This document shows, piece by piece, positions 1 through 9,838 of a stretch of 64,000 bases of DNA. Source of the DNA: Dyella solisilvae (GTDB lineage Bacteria > Pseudomonadota > Gammaproteobacteria > Xanthomonadales > Rhodanobacteraceae); the NCBI RefSeq assembly GCF_003351225.1, contig NZ_QQSY01000001.1, forward strand, positions 748,124 to 812,123. Direction: 5' to 3'. The position numbers and the translations under genes were made by a program. How positions within the stretch are numbered: position 1 is the first letter of the stretch; each line of letters begins with the position of its first letter. The notes under the pieces were generated by a model. The model worked only from the letters and a program-made list of their open reading frames with translations. It was not told the origin of the DNA and made no database searches.

Positions 1-1325
1 GCGCTCAGCGGGTCGGCGGACAGGCGCGACGCATACCGCGCCAACCAGGCTTGAAAGGCCGGCTCGGACTGCACTCGCTTGCCTTCGTCGTAGAAGGATT
101 CGCGCAACGGCTCGAACTCCAGCGCCGCCGAATCGAGTTCACCCAGCGCGCGGAAGAACAGCGTCATGTCGACCTCGGCCTCGGCCAGCAGGACATGCAG
201 GTCGCGCATCAGCGTGACATCGTCATCCTGGCACTCGGCGAGGCCCAGCTTGGCGGCGATGTCGCTGCGATCCGCCTGGGCATACGTCGCCGCATAACGG
301 TCCAGTCCCGCCTGCAACAGCTCGGTTCCGCTGAACAACGGCGACAGGGCCATGGCCAGCCGGCTCAGGTTCCACCAGGCCACGTTGGGTTGCTGGCCAA
401 AGCGGTAGCGACGCTGGCCAGCGTCGGTGGTGTTGGGCGTCCAGTCGGGATCGAAGTTGTCGACCCAACCATAGGGACCATAGTCGATGGTGAGCCCGAG
501 GATGGACATGTTGTCGGTGTTCATCACGCCGTGCACGAAGCCCACGCGCATCCAGTGCGCCACCATCACCGCCGTGCGCTCGCACACCTGGGCAAACCAT
601 TCGGCATACAAGGCCTCGCCTTGGCCCTCCAGTGCGGGATAGTCACGGGCGATGGTGTAGTCGACCAGTTGCTTCAGCAGCGCGATGTCGCCGCGGGCCG
701 CGGGCAGCTCGAAGTTGCCGAAGCGGATGAATGACGGCGCCACGCGGCACACGATGGCGCCGGGCTCTTCCTCGGGATGCCCGTCATAGAACATGTCGCG
801 CACGACCAGATCGCCAGTCACCACCAGACAGAGCGCGCGCGTGGTCGGCACGCCCAGGTGATGCATCGCCTCGCTGCACAGGAACTCGCGGATGGATGAG
901 CGCAGCACCGCACGACCATCCGCGCCGCGCGAATAAGGCGTGCGCCCCGCGCCCTTCAACTGCAATTCCCAGCGCTCACCGGCGGCATTCAGCAGCTCGC
1001 CCAGCGAGATCGCCCGCCCGTCGCCCAACTGGTCCGCCCACACGCCGAACTGATGCCCGCCATAGTTCGCCGCCCAGGGTTCCATGCCGTCCAGCAGCGC
1101 ATTGCCGCCGAAAACCGAGGCGAACTCGGGGCTGGCCACGTCGGTCTCATCCAGGCCGAGCCGCGCGGCCATTTCACGCGACCAGGCCACCACCCGTGGC
1201 GCGGCGACCGGCGTGGGCGTCACGCGCGAAAAAGCCGCACCCAGCACAGGGCGTTGCCAGATGCCCCGGTCCGGATCGCCGGGAAGCTCGCGAATGAACG
1301 AATTGTCGAAGGGCATCGAACGCAT
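1..1325 (-). CDS. selO: SelO/YdiU protein adenylyltransferase (pseudokinase fold), C-terminus cut by window edge
   Basis: The minus-strand frame is open from 1325 to the edge of the window, giving about 441 residues; the family is usually 480-520, so only the C-terminal part is missing. Conserved blocks are readable: [18 protein letters not shown] near residues 88-104, [17 protein letters not shown] near 123-139, HGVMNTDN at 265-272 and DYGPYGW at 281-287. The last two carry the metal and catalytic acidic residues of this kinase-like fold. SelO is known to transfer AMP from ATP onto Ser/Thr/Tyr of redox proteins. The start is ATG at 1325; a second in-frame ATG lies at 1316, and neither has a strong ribosome site. 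Upstream is a relatively AT-rich stretch that probably holds the promoter. Confidence 0.95.
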   Translation of the reverse strand, partial: MRSMPFDNSFIRELPGDPDRGIWQRPVLGAAFSRVTPTPVAAPRVVAWSREMAARLGLDETDVASPEFASVFGGNALLDGMEPWAANYGGHQFGVWADQLGDGRAISLGELLNAAGERWELQLKGAGRTPYSRGADGRAVLRSSIREFLCSEAMHHLGVPTTRALCLVVTGDLVVRDMFYDGHPEEEPGAIVCRVAPSFIRFGNFELPAARGDIALLKQLVDYTIARDYPALEGQGEALYAEWFAQVCERTAVMVAHWMRVGFVHGVMNTDNMSILGLTIDYGPYGWVDNFDPDWTPNTTDAGQRRYRFGQQPNVAWWNLSRLAMALSPLFSGTELLQAGLDRYAATYAQADRSDIAAKLGLAECQDDDVTLMRDLHVLLAEAEVDMTLFFRALGELDSAALEFEPLRESFYDEGKRVQSEPAFQAWLARYASRLSADPLS

Positions 1326-1560
1326 GCGTTAGAAAAGCTTTTTTAAGAGATGGTGTTACGAGGCCATCCTGATAGCACGTCGAGACTGCAGATTTCTGCG
1401 GCAAACCCGTTATTTCTAACGCTAACGTCTTATGTAATTTGCGACAGCTTCGCGTAATGATTTGTAACGCTGTTCAGTACCGATTGGCATTTGTGCACCG
1501 CTCGTGAACGTGGTTTAGTGCGCTCCAGTGGCTAACGCAGGGGTAGCCCGGAGTAAATTC
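1326..1560. promoter_or_regulatory. gene-free AT-rich stretch, probable promoter region of selO
   Basis: This gap upstream of selO is visibly richer in A/T than its surroundings (for example 1400-1470). It holds no open frame with coding character. It presumably carries the selO promoter on the minus strand and possibly one for the small frame at 1561. No unambiguous -35/-10 pair was assigned. Confidence 0.35.
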
Positions 1561-1761
1561 ATGCACATGCTTCTTGCCCGTTCCGCCTTCGAGCGCGGAA
1601 TGCAGCTAGTAGCAGGGATGCTCTCCCATCGGGACACGCAGGACGCCTCACAAAAAGATTCACAGGACCACAGCTGTTCCCAGCTGGTTTCCTGGCAGCC
1701 TGGCGCGCAATCGCGCCGGGAAGACGAGCTCGCCCGCCGACGCATCGTCGCGGTCGACTGA
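1561..1761 (+). CDS. possible small protein of 66 residues, unknown
   Basis: An ATG at 1561 follows a plausible ribosome site (CGGAGTAAATTC, GGAG about 7 bases upstream) and opens a 66-codon frame. The product starts MHMLLARSAFERGM and is polar and Ser/Gln/Asp-rich later on. No family is recognised. It lies in the 445-base gap between selO and the RsuA-like gene, facing away from selO, after the AT-rich stretch 1380-1500. Overlapping open frames on the other strand mean chance is a real alternative. Existence rests only on the start context. Confidence 0.3.
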   Translation: MHMLLARSAFERGMQLVAGMLSHRDTQDASQKDSQDHSCSQLVSWQPGAQSRREDELARRRIVAVD

Positions 1762-1770
1762 GCGCTGCCT

Positions 1771-2484
1771 TCAGACGGCCGGAGGCGCGCTGAAGACCTG
1801 CGCGACCTCTTCCGCCGCCAGTGCGCGCCACTGCCCGGCCGGCAGCTCGCCCAGCGTCAGTCCACCAATGGCGACGCGCGTCAGCGTTTCCACGTGGTTG
1901 CCCGCCGCGGCGAACATCCTCCGCACCTGATGGTAGCGCCCTTCGGTGACGATCAGCCGCGCGTGACGGGGGCCTAGCACGTCGAGCACGGCCGGTTCCA
2001 GTGGTTCGCGCTCGGATTCCAGCATCAGCGTGCCGCTGGCGAACAGCGCCCCCTCGTCGCCGTTCAGATCACGCGCCAGCGTGGCCTCGTAGACCTTGGC
2101 CACCTGCGCGCGCGGCGAAATGATCCGGTGCAGCAACGCTCCGTCGTCGGTGAACAGCAACAGGCCGGAGGTGTCTCGATCGAGCCGCCCCACCGTGGAC
2201 AGTGCCGGGTCGCGCAGGCGATAGCGCGGCGGCAGCAGGTCGTACACGACGCGGCCCGTGTCCTTGCGTGAGCAGGTCGCGCCCAGCGGCTTGTTCATCA
2301 TCAGCAGGAGCCCGGCCGGCGGATCCAGCGGCTCGTCGTCGACGCGGATGTGCTCGTGGGACACCTTGTCGTCCGCATACAGCACCTCGCCATCGGGGTC
2401 GGTGATGCGACCTTCGCGAAACATCAACGCCACGTCCTTGCGGCTGCCATAACCCAGGTTGGCGATCAGCTTGACCAGTTTCAT
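1771..2484 (-). CDS. rsuA: RsuA-family 16S rRNA pseudouridine synthase
   Basis: This 237-residue protein belongs to the RsuA/RluB/E/F family, which isomerises one uridine in rRNA. The N-terminal 50 residues look like an S4 RNA-binding domain (KLIANLGYGSRKD, then a basic stretch). The catalytic motif GRLDRDTSG lies at 99-107 with catalytic Asp102, followed by LLLFTDDG. The C-terminal block EGRYHQVRRMF is typical. Length and the LLLMMNKPLGATCS block favour RsuA, which modifies U516 of 16S rRNA, over RluB. Its ATG (2484-2482) overlaps the TGA of the upstream methyltransferase gene as ATGA, so the two are probably translationally coupled. Confidence 0.88.
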   Translation of the reverse strand: MKLVKLIANLGYGSRKDVALMFREGRITDPDGEVLYADDKVSHEHIRVDDEPLDPPAGLLLMMNKPLGATCSRKDTGRVVYDLLPPRYRLRDPALSTVGRLDRDTSGLLLFTDDGALLHRIISPRAQVAKVYEATLARDLNGDEGALFASGTLMLESEREPLEPAVLDVLGPRHARLIVTEGRYHQVRRMFAAAGNHVETLTRVAIGGLTLGELPAGQWRALAAEEVAQVFSAPPAV

Positions 2485-3545
2485 GCGCGTACTCCGCGGG
2501 ACTCGATCACCTTGAATCCATCCTGCGTCACCACGGTACGTACCTCATTGAAACGTGAGGCCAGCGTGGCCTCGTAGGGAAGATGCCGGTTCGCCACCAG
2601 CCACAGCCGGCCGTGCGGCAACAGCGCATGGGCGGCATTGGCGATGAAGGCGCGCCCCAGCTCCGGCAGGTCGGCGCGCCCCTGGTGAAACGGCGGGTTG
2701 CTGACAATGGCGTCGTAGCGCTGCGACAGACCCTGGGTGACGTCGTGCCAGTTCAGCGCGAACGCCGCCGGCTGGGCGCGCGCCCGCAACGCCTCCTCCA
2801 GATTGATTCGCGCCGGCTCCAGCGCCCGCGCCTCAGCCTCGTACAGGTCGATCGAGGTCACCGCCGGGCAGCGCGCCAGCACCTGGGCGGACAGATAACC
2901 GTAGCCCGCGCCAAGGTCGGCCACGCGCCCGCCCAGATCGACCGACAGATGCGCCGCAAGCAAGGCGGAAGCGGCATCCACGCGATCCCAGGCGAACAGG
3001 CCCGCCCGGCTCATGTAGCCCGCCGCATTGCGGCGGGGTTCGTCGAGCGCGCTCCATGCGTCCAGCAGCTCGTTGTCGACCGCCTCGCCAGGGGTCGCCC
3101 AGAACACGCGGCATTTGTGCTTGGACAGTTGCTGCAGCGGCCCCGCCAGCCGGGCAAGGTCCGACTCGCCGGACTTGGCGCCCTCGGCGTTGGGCATCGC
3201 CGCCAGCACCACACCACGGGGCGCCGTGCGGCGCACCGCCTGGGCGAACAACGCCCGCGCTTCGTCGCGCTGCCGTGGCGGCAACACCAGCACCAGCGGG
3301 TAGCGGGATGCATCGTCATCGCCCGCCAGCGACAAGCCGCTGCGCTGCAACGCGTCGGCGAACGGCTTGAAGCTTTGCGCACACGCCCAGCCGGGACGGG
3401 CCATCTCACGCAGACGGAATCCATCGCGCGCGCGCATGAACAACACGCGTCCGTCGGCGGGCAGCGCCAGCGCACCCGTTTCGAACGGCACGAACAAAGC
3501 CTCCAGCACTGCATCGTCGGCAGCAACGGAGAACACGGCAGACAT
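2481..3545 (-). CDS. rsmC: RsmC-like 16S rRNA guanine-N2 methyltransferase
   Basis: The 354-residue product has the two-domain layout of RsmC/RlmG enzymes: a degenerate N-terminal half followed by an active SAM-binding Rossmann domain. Motif I DLGAGYG is at about residues 210-216. The catalytic NPPF motif of N2-guanine methyltransferases is present as SNPPFHQG at about 282-289. RsmC methylates G1207 of 16S rRNA. The ATG at 3545 is taken as the start; a GTG one codon earlier (3548) is the alternative. The gene sits between the RluA-like and RsuA-like genes and overlaps the latter by ATGA, so this looks like a small RNA-modification operon. Confidence 0.85.
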   Translation of the reverse strand: MSAVFSVAADDAVLEALFVPFETGALALPADGRVLFMRARDGFRLREMARPGWACAQSFKPFADALQRSGLSLAGDDDASRYPLVLVLPPRQRDEARALFAQAVRRTAPRGVVLAAMPNAEGAKSGESDLARLAGPLQQLSKHKCRVFWATPGEAVDNELLDAWSALDEPRRNAAGYMSRAGLFAWDRVDAASALLAAHLSVDLGGRVADLGAGYGYLSAQVLARCPAVTSIDLYEAEARALEPARINLEEALRARAQPAAFALNWHDVTQGLSQRYDAIVSNPPFHQGRADLPELGRAFIANAAHALLPHGRLWLVANRHLPYEATLASRFNEVRTVVTQDGFKVIESRGVRA

Positions 3546-3619
3546 CACGGGCAGCCCGTCAGCTAGGGATTGGTGCGCATTTTAGCGGTCCGGCGCGCGC
3601 GACGTCCCGCCCTGCGCGA

Positions 3620-4498
3620 TCACGGAGGCGACAGCAAGGACAACTCGCTGACGAACTCGCGGGGCCTGCCACTGAGCGGATCGATGAAGGCCAGCCGCCG
3701 CGCCAGCAGTTGCAACGGCCGCGCGGGGTCGTCGGGCGCCTGCTCGGACAGCTCGGGATAGAACGGATCGTGCAGGATCGGCGCGCCAAGCCCGGCCATG
3801 TGCACGCGCAACTGGTGCTTGCGCCCGGTGACCGGTCGCAGGGCATAACGCCAGCACTGCTCTGTGCGCTCGATCGGGTCGATCCAGGTCTCGCTGTTGG
3901 CCACGCCTTCGGCTTCGCGCATGCGGAAAAACGGTTCGCCCGGCTCGATGCGCGAGCGTCGCACATGCGGAAAGTCCAGCGCCGGCAGCGGCGCCGCCCA
4001 GGCTTCGTAGCCCTTGTCGATGCGTCGCTCGCGGAACAGCGCCTGGTACGCCGCCCGGCTGTCCGGATTGGCCGAAAACAGCACCAGACCTGCCGTATGC
4101 CGGTCGATCCGGTGCAGCGGCGCCAACGCCGGATTGCCCAGGTGGCGGGTGAGCCGCGCCAGTACGGTTTCCTCCACGAAGCCGCCGGCAGGCGTCACCG
4201 GCAGGAAGTGCGGCTTGTCCACCACCACCAGGTGCTGATCGACGTGCAGCAGGGTTTCGCGGAAGGGAATCGGTTGCTCGTCGATCACCTCTCGGAAGTA
4301 GCGCACGCCCAGCCCCACCCGATAGGGCGCGTCCGCGGTCAGCGGCGACCCCGCCTCGTCCTCCACCAGGCCTCGCGCGAAGCGGCTTTCCCACTGGCCG
4401 CGGTCGATCCGCGGGAAGTGCGCGCACAGGGCGTCGAGCACCGTGACCCAGGGGCCGGGCGGCAATTGCAGCAAGCTGGCGGCAAGCGGTCGGGTCAT
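3620..4498 (-). CDS. RluA-family pseudouridine synthase
   Basis: A protein of 292 residues with the RluA-family catalytic signature HRIDRHTAG at 129-137, Asp132 being the nucleophile. The block HVDQHLVVVDKPHFLPV (85-101) and the later RKHQLRVHMAGLGAPILHD are characteristic of the family. There is no clear S4 domain, so it is closer to RluA/TruC-type enzymes. Its RNA target (23S rRNA, 16S rRNA or tRNA) cannot be told from sequence alone. The start ATG at 4498 has AGGTG six bases upstream. It lies first in a minus-strand run of three RNA-modification genes, separated from rsmC by about 75 bases. Confidence 0.88.
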   Translation of the reverse strand: MTRPLAASLLQLPPGPWVTVLDALCAHFPRIDRGQWESRFARGLVEDEAGSPLTADAPYRVGLGVRYFREVIDEQPIPFRETLLHVDQHLVVVDKPHFLPVTPAGGFVEETVLARLTRHLGNPALAPLHRIDRHTAGLVLFSANPDSRAAYQALFRERRIDKGYEAWAAPLPALDFPHVRRSRIEPGEPFFRMREAEGVANSETWIDPIERTEQCWRYALRPVTGRKHQLRVHMAGLGAPILHDPFYPELSEQAPDDPARPLQLLARRLAFIDPLSGRPREFVSELSLLSPP

Positions 4499-4711
4499 GC
4501 TGGCACCTGGCGCACGAATGTCTGCAGCTTAGGGCATGTTCCGCGATCCGGCGAATGACCGATCGCGGGCACAGGCGAGACGGCGACATGACTTCGTCGC
4601 CCATACCATTCCGGCCCCGCCCGGCTTCGCTACACTTCGACAGGCATCGGGCGCGAGCCCGAGGGTACGACGCCACCCGGGCGTCCTTGGAAAAGCAGAC
4701 AGGGGCGGAAC

Positions 4712-6733
4712 ATGGAGCAGCGGGCAATCCGAGTTCAGCAGGATGTTTCTCCACGGCGACGTCGTCGACCACTCGCTTCATGGTTCGCATGGCTCGCGCT
4801 CGCCATGCCGATCGCCGCCGGCGCCGCCACGCTCGATCCTGCCGTGCTTCCGCGCGTGCAGGGCGCCACCTTCGAAGTGGTGATCCCCAAACCGGTCAAC
4901 GATCCGCTCACCTACGAAAAGCCCTTGCCGATGGACCTGCTGCCGTTCCAGCAGCGCAACGACAAGTACTACTCGGTGGGCACGGCCTTCGCCGTGGGCG
5001 AGAACCGCTACATCACCGCCGGCCACGTGCTCTCCATTGGCATCGACAACCTGATGGGCGAGCCCGCCGTGCGCGACGCCAACGGCCACGTGTACGCCAT
5101 CGACAAGATCACCCGCTTCTCGCTGCAGGAAGATTTCGTCGAATTCACCCTGAAGGATCCGCCGAAGGTCGCGCCGCTCGAGGTGAACACCCAGCCGACC
5201 ATGAACGACGTGGTCTACGCCGTGGGCAATGCGCTGGGCACCGGCATCGTGATTCGCGACGGCCTGTACACCTCGCAGACGCCGGAGGAAGAGGACGGCC
5301 GCTGGAAGTGGATGCGCTTCTCCGCCGCCGCGTCGCCCGGCAACAGCGGCGGCCCGCTGCTGGACAAGGACGGCAAGGTGATCGGCCTGGTGCTGATGAA
5401 GTCACCGGACGAAAACCTCAACTACGCCCTGCCCATCGACCTGGTGCTCAAGGCGCCGGCCAACCTCGCGGTGGCGGACACGCGCGGCGTGTACCAGCTG
5501 GACGTGATCGACAACAAGCATCCCGGCCGCTTCCAGGCACAGTTCCCGCTGCCCAAGAGCTTCGCGGACTTCAGCGCCACCCTCCAGAAGCTCTACGACG
5601 CCAACGTCGACCAGCAGCTGCATGACCTGCTGGCGGAAAACGCGGCGACGCTGTTTCCGCAAGGCGATGGCTCCAGCCGCCTGCTGCACAGCGGCTCCAC
5701 CCTCAGCCCCTTCCCCTCGCTGCTCCATCGCAGCAATACCGGCACCTGGATCATCGCCGCCGCCAGCGAGAGCAAGGGCACGCTGCCGCACAACGGCTAT
5801 GTATCCAAGGCGATGGTGGGCAACCAGATCATGTTCCACCTGCGCAAGCCGGACGACGTCTCCAGCAAGCAGCTCTACAACGATCCGAAGCTGTTCATGG
5901 ACCTGTTGCTCAAGGGCGCCCCGATGCAGCGGCGCGTTGCGTCCGAGCAGGTCCGCATCACTTCGCTCGGCCAGCCGTCCGAGCAGCGCATGTTCACCGA
6001 CCGCTACCAGCGCCACTGGCAGGTGCGCGTGTGGCCGATGGCGTATGACAACTCCGAAATGATCGCTTTCCTGCTGCCGGTTCCGGACGGCTATGCGGCG
6101 ATGGTGCGGGTGGCCACCACCCGGCATGCCCACGAGGAGGCCGGTGACCTGCAGGCGCTCACCGATTACGTGTATGTCTCCTACAGCGGCACGCTCGCGC
6201 AATGGAAGGAGTACCTCGCCAACACCGCGCTGCTGCCCGCGGCGCTTTCCGACATCGCCATCCATTTCGATTACGGCAGCGACTTCCACTACCAGTCCAG
6301 GCGCCTCTCGTTTGCCTATACCCCACAATTGCAGAAGATCGACCAGGACAGTCAGCTGGTGCTCGGCATGTCCTACTTCGAAGACCACGGCAAGGTGGTG
6401 TGGGACGTCTCCAACGTGGTGGTGAAGTCCAATATCGAGAACGCGGAAAAGATCGGCTTCAACCGCCACATCGCGCCCTCCGACGATCTCGACGACAGTT
6501 TTCGCAATTACTGGGGCAAGATTCTCCGCCGCGATCATCCCGACGACGGCGTGCCTTACAGCGAAAATGACATGACCTACATCGGCACGGTCGGCAGCAC
6601 GCAAGTCGCCGCCGATGCCAAGCCGGGCGTGCTGTACACCGCCTACTACGGCGTGGACGGACCGCGGCCGGAGGAGACCATGAAGGGCAAGCTCAACCTG
6701 CTGGTCGAGAAGTTGCAGGTCAACGAGCACTGA
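4712..6733 (+). CDS. exported trypsin-like serine protease with long unknown C-terminal region
   Basis: The 673-residue product has a basic N-terminus (RRRRRP at 15-20) and a hydrophobic stretch ending in AAGAA near 39, consistent with Sec export. Residues about 50-240 form a chymotrypsin-fold protease: His105 in ITAGHV, Asp141 in LQEDFVEF and Ser212 in SPGNSGGPL form the expected triad. The remaining 430 residues match no domain I recognise and contain no PDZ signature, so this is not an ordinary DegP. The ATG at 4712 is preceded by AGGGGCGG. The gene is divergent from the RluA-like gene and monocistronic; a GC-rich hairpin follows at 6749-6772. Confidence 0.8.
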   Translation: MEQRAIRVQQDVSPRRRRRPLASWFAWLALAMPIAAGAATLDPAVLPRVQGATFEVVIPKPVNDPLTYEKPLPMDLLPFQQRNDKYYSVGTAFAVGENRYITAGHVLSIGIDNLMGEPAVRDANGHVYAIDKITRFSLQEDFVEFTLKDPPKVAPLEVNTQPTMNDVVYAVGNALGTGIVIRDGLYTSQTPEEEDGRWKWMRFSAAASPGNSGGPLLDKDGKVIGLVLMKSPDENLNYALPIDLVLKAPANLAVADTRGVYQLDVIDNKHPGRFQAQFPLPKSFADFSATLQKLYDANVDQQLHDLLAENAATLFPQGDGSSRLLHSGSTLSPFPSLLHRSNTGTWIIAAASESKGTLPHNGYVSKAMVGNQIMFHLRKPDDVSSKQLYNDPKLFMDLLLKGAPMQRRVASEQVRITSLGQPSEQRMFTDRYQRHWQVRVWPMAYDNSEMIAFLLPVPDGYAAMVRVATTRHAHEEAGDLQALTDYVYVSYSGTLAQWKEYLANTALLPAALSDIAIHFDYGSDFHYQSRRLSFAYTPQLQKIDQDSQLVLGMSYFEDHGKVVWDVSNVVVKSNIENAEKIGFNRHIAPSDDLDDSFRNYWGKILRRDHPDDGVPYSENDMTYIGTVGSTQVAADAKPGVLYTAYYGVDGPRPEETMKGKLNLLVEKLQVNEH

Positions 6734-6748
6734 GGGAAATGGCTGGGC

Positions 6749-6772
6749 GAGCGGCTGGCGATCCGGCCGCTC
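6749..6772 (+). terminator. hairpin after the serine protease gene
   Basis: GAGCGGC (6749-6755) and GCCGCTC (6766-6772) form a 7-bp stem with a 10-base loop 14 bases after the stop codon. There is no T-run, so intrinsic termination is uncertain. Confidence 0.35.
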
Positions 6773-6990
6773 GAACCACGCCTGCAAGCCAGCAAACCAT
6801 CACGGCAGCCAGTGTCTTTCACTGACGACTGCGTGATGGAAACAAACGCGCCGTGAAATGACACGTGCGCCCCAGCAGGAGCCATGGCGGCACGGTCGCC
6901 CCTACGGCCCCTGGAACGCCGCGAGCGTCTCACACCGAAACAACACACCGAGGCGCAAAGTGATGCCGCCACCTTCGAGGAGGCCCACGC

Positions 6991-8358
6991 ATGAGGCGAT
7001 GGCTCGGGATGTTGGCAGGCGCGCTTGTCGTCGTGCTGCTTGCCGGATCCACAGTGGCCGCCCCGGCCACTGGCGGGCCTACGCGCGCTGAACCCTTCGT
7101 GGCGCGGCTGGACCTGATCGGACCGATCGGCCCGGCCTCGGCCGAATACGTGGATGACGTGCTGCAGCGGGCAACCCAGGACGGCGCCAGCGCGATCATC
7201 GTGCAGTTGGATACGCCCGGCGGCCTGTCCGACTCGATGCGCCAGATCATCGCCAGCCTGCTCGCCGCCAAGCTGCCGGTGCTGGGCTATGTGGCGCCCA
7301 GCGGCGCGCGCGCGGCGTCTGCCGGCACCTACATCCTCTACGCCTGTCCGTTCTCCGCCATGGCGCCCGCCACGCACCTGGGCGCGGCGACGCCGGTGCC
7401 TTTGGGCGGCGAAAGCCCGTTGCCGGTCGGCAACCCACCGGCGCCGGCCGCGACGGCGGCCAAGCCGCCGCCCGATGCGGAAAGCACCAAGGTGCTCAAC
7501 GACGCCATCGCCTCGATCCGCTCCCTCGCCCAGCTCAACAACCACAACGCCGCGTGGGCGGAACAGGCAGTGCGCGGCGCCGCCACGCTCACCGCGAACG
7601 AGGCCTTGCAGAATCATGTGATCGACCTGATCGCGCCGGACACCACGGCCCTGCTCGCGGGCGCCGAGGGCCACCACGTGCGCGTGGCCGGCGCCGACGT
7701 CACGCTGCATCTCGCCGGCCTTCCGGTGCGCGACTATCCGCCGAACTGGCGCACGCGCTTCCTCGGCATCATCACCCACCCCACCCTAGCCTATCTGCTG
7801 TTGCTCGCGGGCGTGTATGGACTGGTGCTGGAGGCCTTCCATCCCGGCGCGTTGCTGCCCGGCGTCGCCGGCGCCATCTGCCTGCTGATCGGCCTGTACG
7901 CCTTGCAGTTGCTGCCGGTGAACTACGCGGGACTGGCCCTGATGGCGTTGGGCATCGGGCTGGTGCTGGCCGAGGCGCTGGCGCCCTCGGTGGGCGCGAT
8001 CGGCATTGGTGGCGTGATCGCCTTCGTGATCGGCTCGGTCATGCTGTTCAACACCGGCGTGCCCGGCTATGCGGTGAACGTCGGCGTGATTGGCGGCATC
8101 GGGCTTTCCGGCGCCGCCGTGCTGGCCATGCTGTTGCGCCTCGTGACCCGCTCGCGACGAGCGCGCCCGTTCAATGGCGACGCCCAGTTGCTGCTGGCCA
8201 CCGGCGAGTTGATGCAGGCGGTGAGCGCCGGCGGCGAAGGCTGGGCGCGCATCGCCGGAGAACAATGGCGCGTGCATAGCGAAGCGGCGCTTCCGGCTGG
8301 CGCCCGCGTGCGCGTGACCGGCCGCGACGGGCTGCTGTTGCGGGTGACCCAGGCATGA
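6991..8358 (+). CDS. NfeD family membrane-bound serine protease
   Basis: A long-form NfeD homologue of 455 residues. An N-terminal signal/anchor (residues 1-24) is followed by a ClpP-class protease domain with DTPGG at 74-78 and the catalytic Ser110 in AASAGT. Several membrane helices follow (about 260-380), then a C-terminal OB-fold NfeD domain. Family members cleave or regulate SPFH/stomatin partners and affect membrane quality control. The start ATG has GAGGAGG eight bases upstream. The TGA overlaps an ATG of the next frame, but the slipin starts slightly downstream. The pair nfeD-slipin is a classic conserved operon. Confidence 0.92.
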   Translation: MRRWLGMLAGALVVVLLAGSTVAAPATGGPTRAEPFVARLDLIGPIGPASAEYVDDVLQRATQDGASAIIVQLDTPGGLSDSMRQIIASLLAAKLPVLGYVAPSGARAASAGTYILYACPFSAMAPATHLGAATPVPLGGESPLPVGNPPAPAATAAKPPPDAESTKVLNDAIASIRSLAQLNNHNAAWAEQAVRGAATLTANEALQNHVIDLIAPDTTALLAGAEGHHVRVAGADVTLHLAGLPVRDYPPNWRTRFLGIITHPTLAYLLLLAGVYGLVLEAFHPGALLPGVAGAICLLIGLYALQLLPVNYAGLALMALGIGLVLAEALAPSVGAIGIGGVIAFVIGSVMLFNTGVPGYAVNVGVIGGIGLSGAAVLAMLLRLVTRSRRARPFNGDAQLLLATGELMQAVSAGGEGWARIAGEQWRVHSEAALPAGARVRVTGRDGLLLRVTQA

Positions 8359-8381
8359 CTGGCTACCAGGAGGTGACACCT

Positions 8382-9137
8382 ATGCTCGGCTTCTTCGGCG
8401 TGATCGTGGTGTGGGTCGCTGCGCTGCTGTTCCTGTCGATCAAGGTGCTGCCTGAATACCAGCGCGGCGTGGTGCTGACACTGGGTCGCTTCACCGGCAT
8501 CAAGGGGCCGGGACTGGTGATCCTGATACCGATCGTGCAGCGCATGACGCGCGTGGACCTTCGCGTCACGGTGATGGACGTGCCGCCGCAGGACGTGATT
8601 TCGCGCGACAACGTGTCTGTGCGCGTGAATGCGGTGGTGTATTTCCGCGTGATGGAACCGGACAAGGCGATCCTGCAGGTCGCCGATTTCTTCCAGGCCA
8701 CCAGTCAGCTGGCGCAGACGCGCCTGCGCTCGGTGCTGGGCCAGCACGAGCTGGACGACATCCTGTCCCAGCGCGACTCGATCAACCACAGCCTGCAGCA
8801 GATCCTCGACGACGCCACCGACCCCTGGGGCATCAAGGTGAGCAACGTTGAGATCAAGGACGTGGACCTCAACGAGACCATGGTGCGCGCCATCGCTCGC
8901 CAGGCCGAGGCCGAACGCGAACGGCGCGCCAAGGTGATCCACGCCGAAGGCGAGCTGCAGGCCGCCGAGAAACTGCGCGACGCCGCGAGCCTGCTGGCAC
9001 AGGAGCCTCAGGCGCTGCAGTTGCGCTACCTGCAGACCATGGCCGACATCTCCAACAGCGGCAAGGCCTCCACCATCGTGTTCCCGCTGCCGCTGGACCT
9101 CGTGAAGCCCTTGCTGGACAAGCTGAGCCAGGGCTGA
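8382..9137 (+). CDS. SPFH/stomatin-like (slipin) membrane protein
   Basis: A 251-residue slipin. Residues 1-22 form a single membrane anchor, followed by the band-7/SPFH domain ([15 protein letters not shown], then [19 protein letters not shown]) and a helical, coiled-coil-forming C-terminal part rich in Ala/Glu/Arg. An in-frame ATG at 8355 overlaps the nfeD stop. The ATG at 8382 is preferred because AGGAGG lies seven bases before it and the resulting N-terminus is a clean anchor. It forms oligomers in the inner membrane and works with the NfeD protease encoded immediately upstream. Confidence 0.92.
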   Translation: MLGFFGVIVVWVAALLFLSIKVLPEYQRGVVLTLGRFTGIKGPGLVILIPIVQRMTRVDLRVTVMDVPPQDVISRDNVSVRVNAVVYFRVMEPDKAILQVADFFQATSQLAQTRLRSVLGQHELDDILSQRDSINHSLQQILDDATDPWGIKVSNVEIKDVDLNETMVRAIARQAEAERERRAKVIHAEGELQAAEKLRDAASLLAQEPQALQLRYLQTMADISNSGKASTIVFPLPLDLVKPLLDKLSQG

Positions 9138-9263
9138 CCCTGCCTGCGCGCGGCCAGTTTCGTCCTGGGGCCGCACCACCTCGGGGGTCGCGCACCGGGG
9201 CGCTCCTACAGGAGCAGCACGGGCCACGTACAATAGGCGGCTGACCGTCACCCGGATGCCGCC

Positions 9264-9815
9264 ATGGCCCTCACCGCCACTATCTACAAGGCCGAACTGC
9301 AGGTCAGCGACATGGACCGGCACTACTACGCCACGCATGCGCTGACCCTCGCCCGCCATCCCTCGGAAACCGAGGAGCGCCTGATGGTGCGCCTGCTCGC
9401 GTTCGCGCTGCACGCCGACGAGCGGCTGGAATTCGGCCGTGGCCTGAGCGACGAGGACGAACCCGCGCTGTGGCGCCGGGACTACGGTGGCGACATCGAA
9501 CAGTGGATCGAGCTGGGCCAGCCCGATGAGGCGCGCATCCGCAAGGCCTGCAACCGCGCGCAACAGGTGGTGGTCCTCAATTACGGCGGCCGGGCGGCCG
9601 ACATCTGGTGGGACAAGAACGCGGGCGCACTGGCGCGCCACCGCAACCTGACGGTGCTGGACCTTGCCGGCGAGACCGTCGACGCCCTGGCCGCGATGAG
9701 CGCACGCAGCCTGCGCCTGCAATGCCTGATCCAGGACGGCCAGCTGCAACTGCTGGGCGACGACGCCAGCGTGACCGTGGAGCCGCGCACGCGCATGGCT
9801 CCGGCGGCCGCCTGA
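9264..9815 (+). CDS. yaeQ: YaeQ family protein
   Basis: The 183-residue product matches YaeQ over its full length (family about 180 residues). Recognisable blocks are MALTATIYKAELQVSDMDR at the start, HPSETEERLMVRLLAFAL near 37-54 and the tail around ADIWWDKN. The fold is related to PD-(D/E)XK nucleases. The cellular role is not settled; E. coli YaeQ was once reported as a suppressor of rfaH loss. It is a single gene on the plus strand, followed after 23 bases by a flavoprotein gene. Confidence 0.9.
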   Translation: MALTATIYKAELQVSDMDRHYYATHALTLARHPSETEERLMVRLLAFALHADERLEFGRGLSDEDEPALWRRDYGGDIEQWIELGQPDEARIRKACNRAQQVVVLNYGGRAADIWWDKNAGALARHRNLTVLDLAGETVDALAAMSARSLRLQCLIQDGQLQLLGDDASVTVEPRTRMAPAAA

Positions 9816-9838
9816 CCGCTCGTTCGCAGCACGCCCTC

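Noticed and set aside
5402-6787. 461-codon open frame on the minus strand
   Set aside because: Antisense to the serine protease C-terminal region; no ribosome site or domain.
8067-9749. 560-codon open frame on the minus strand
   Set aside because: Antisense to the slipin and YaeQ genes, both clearly recognised.
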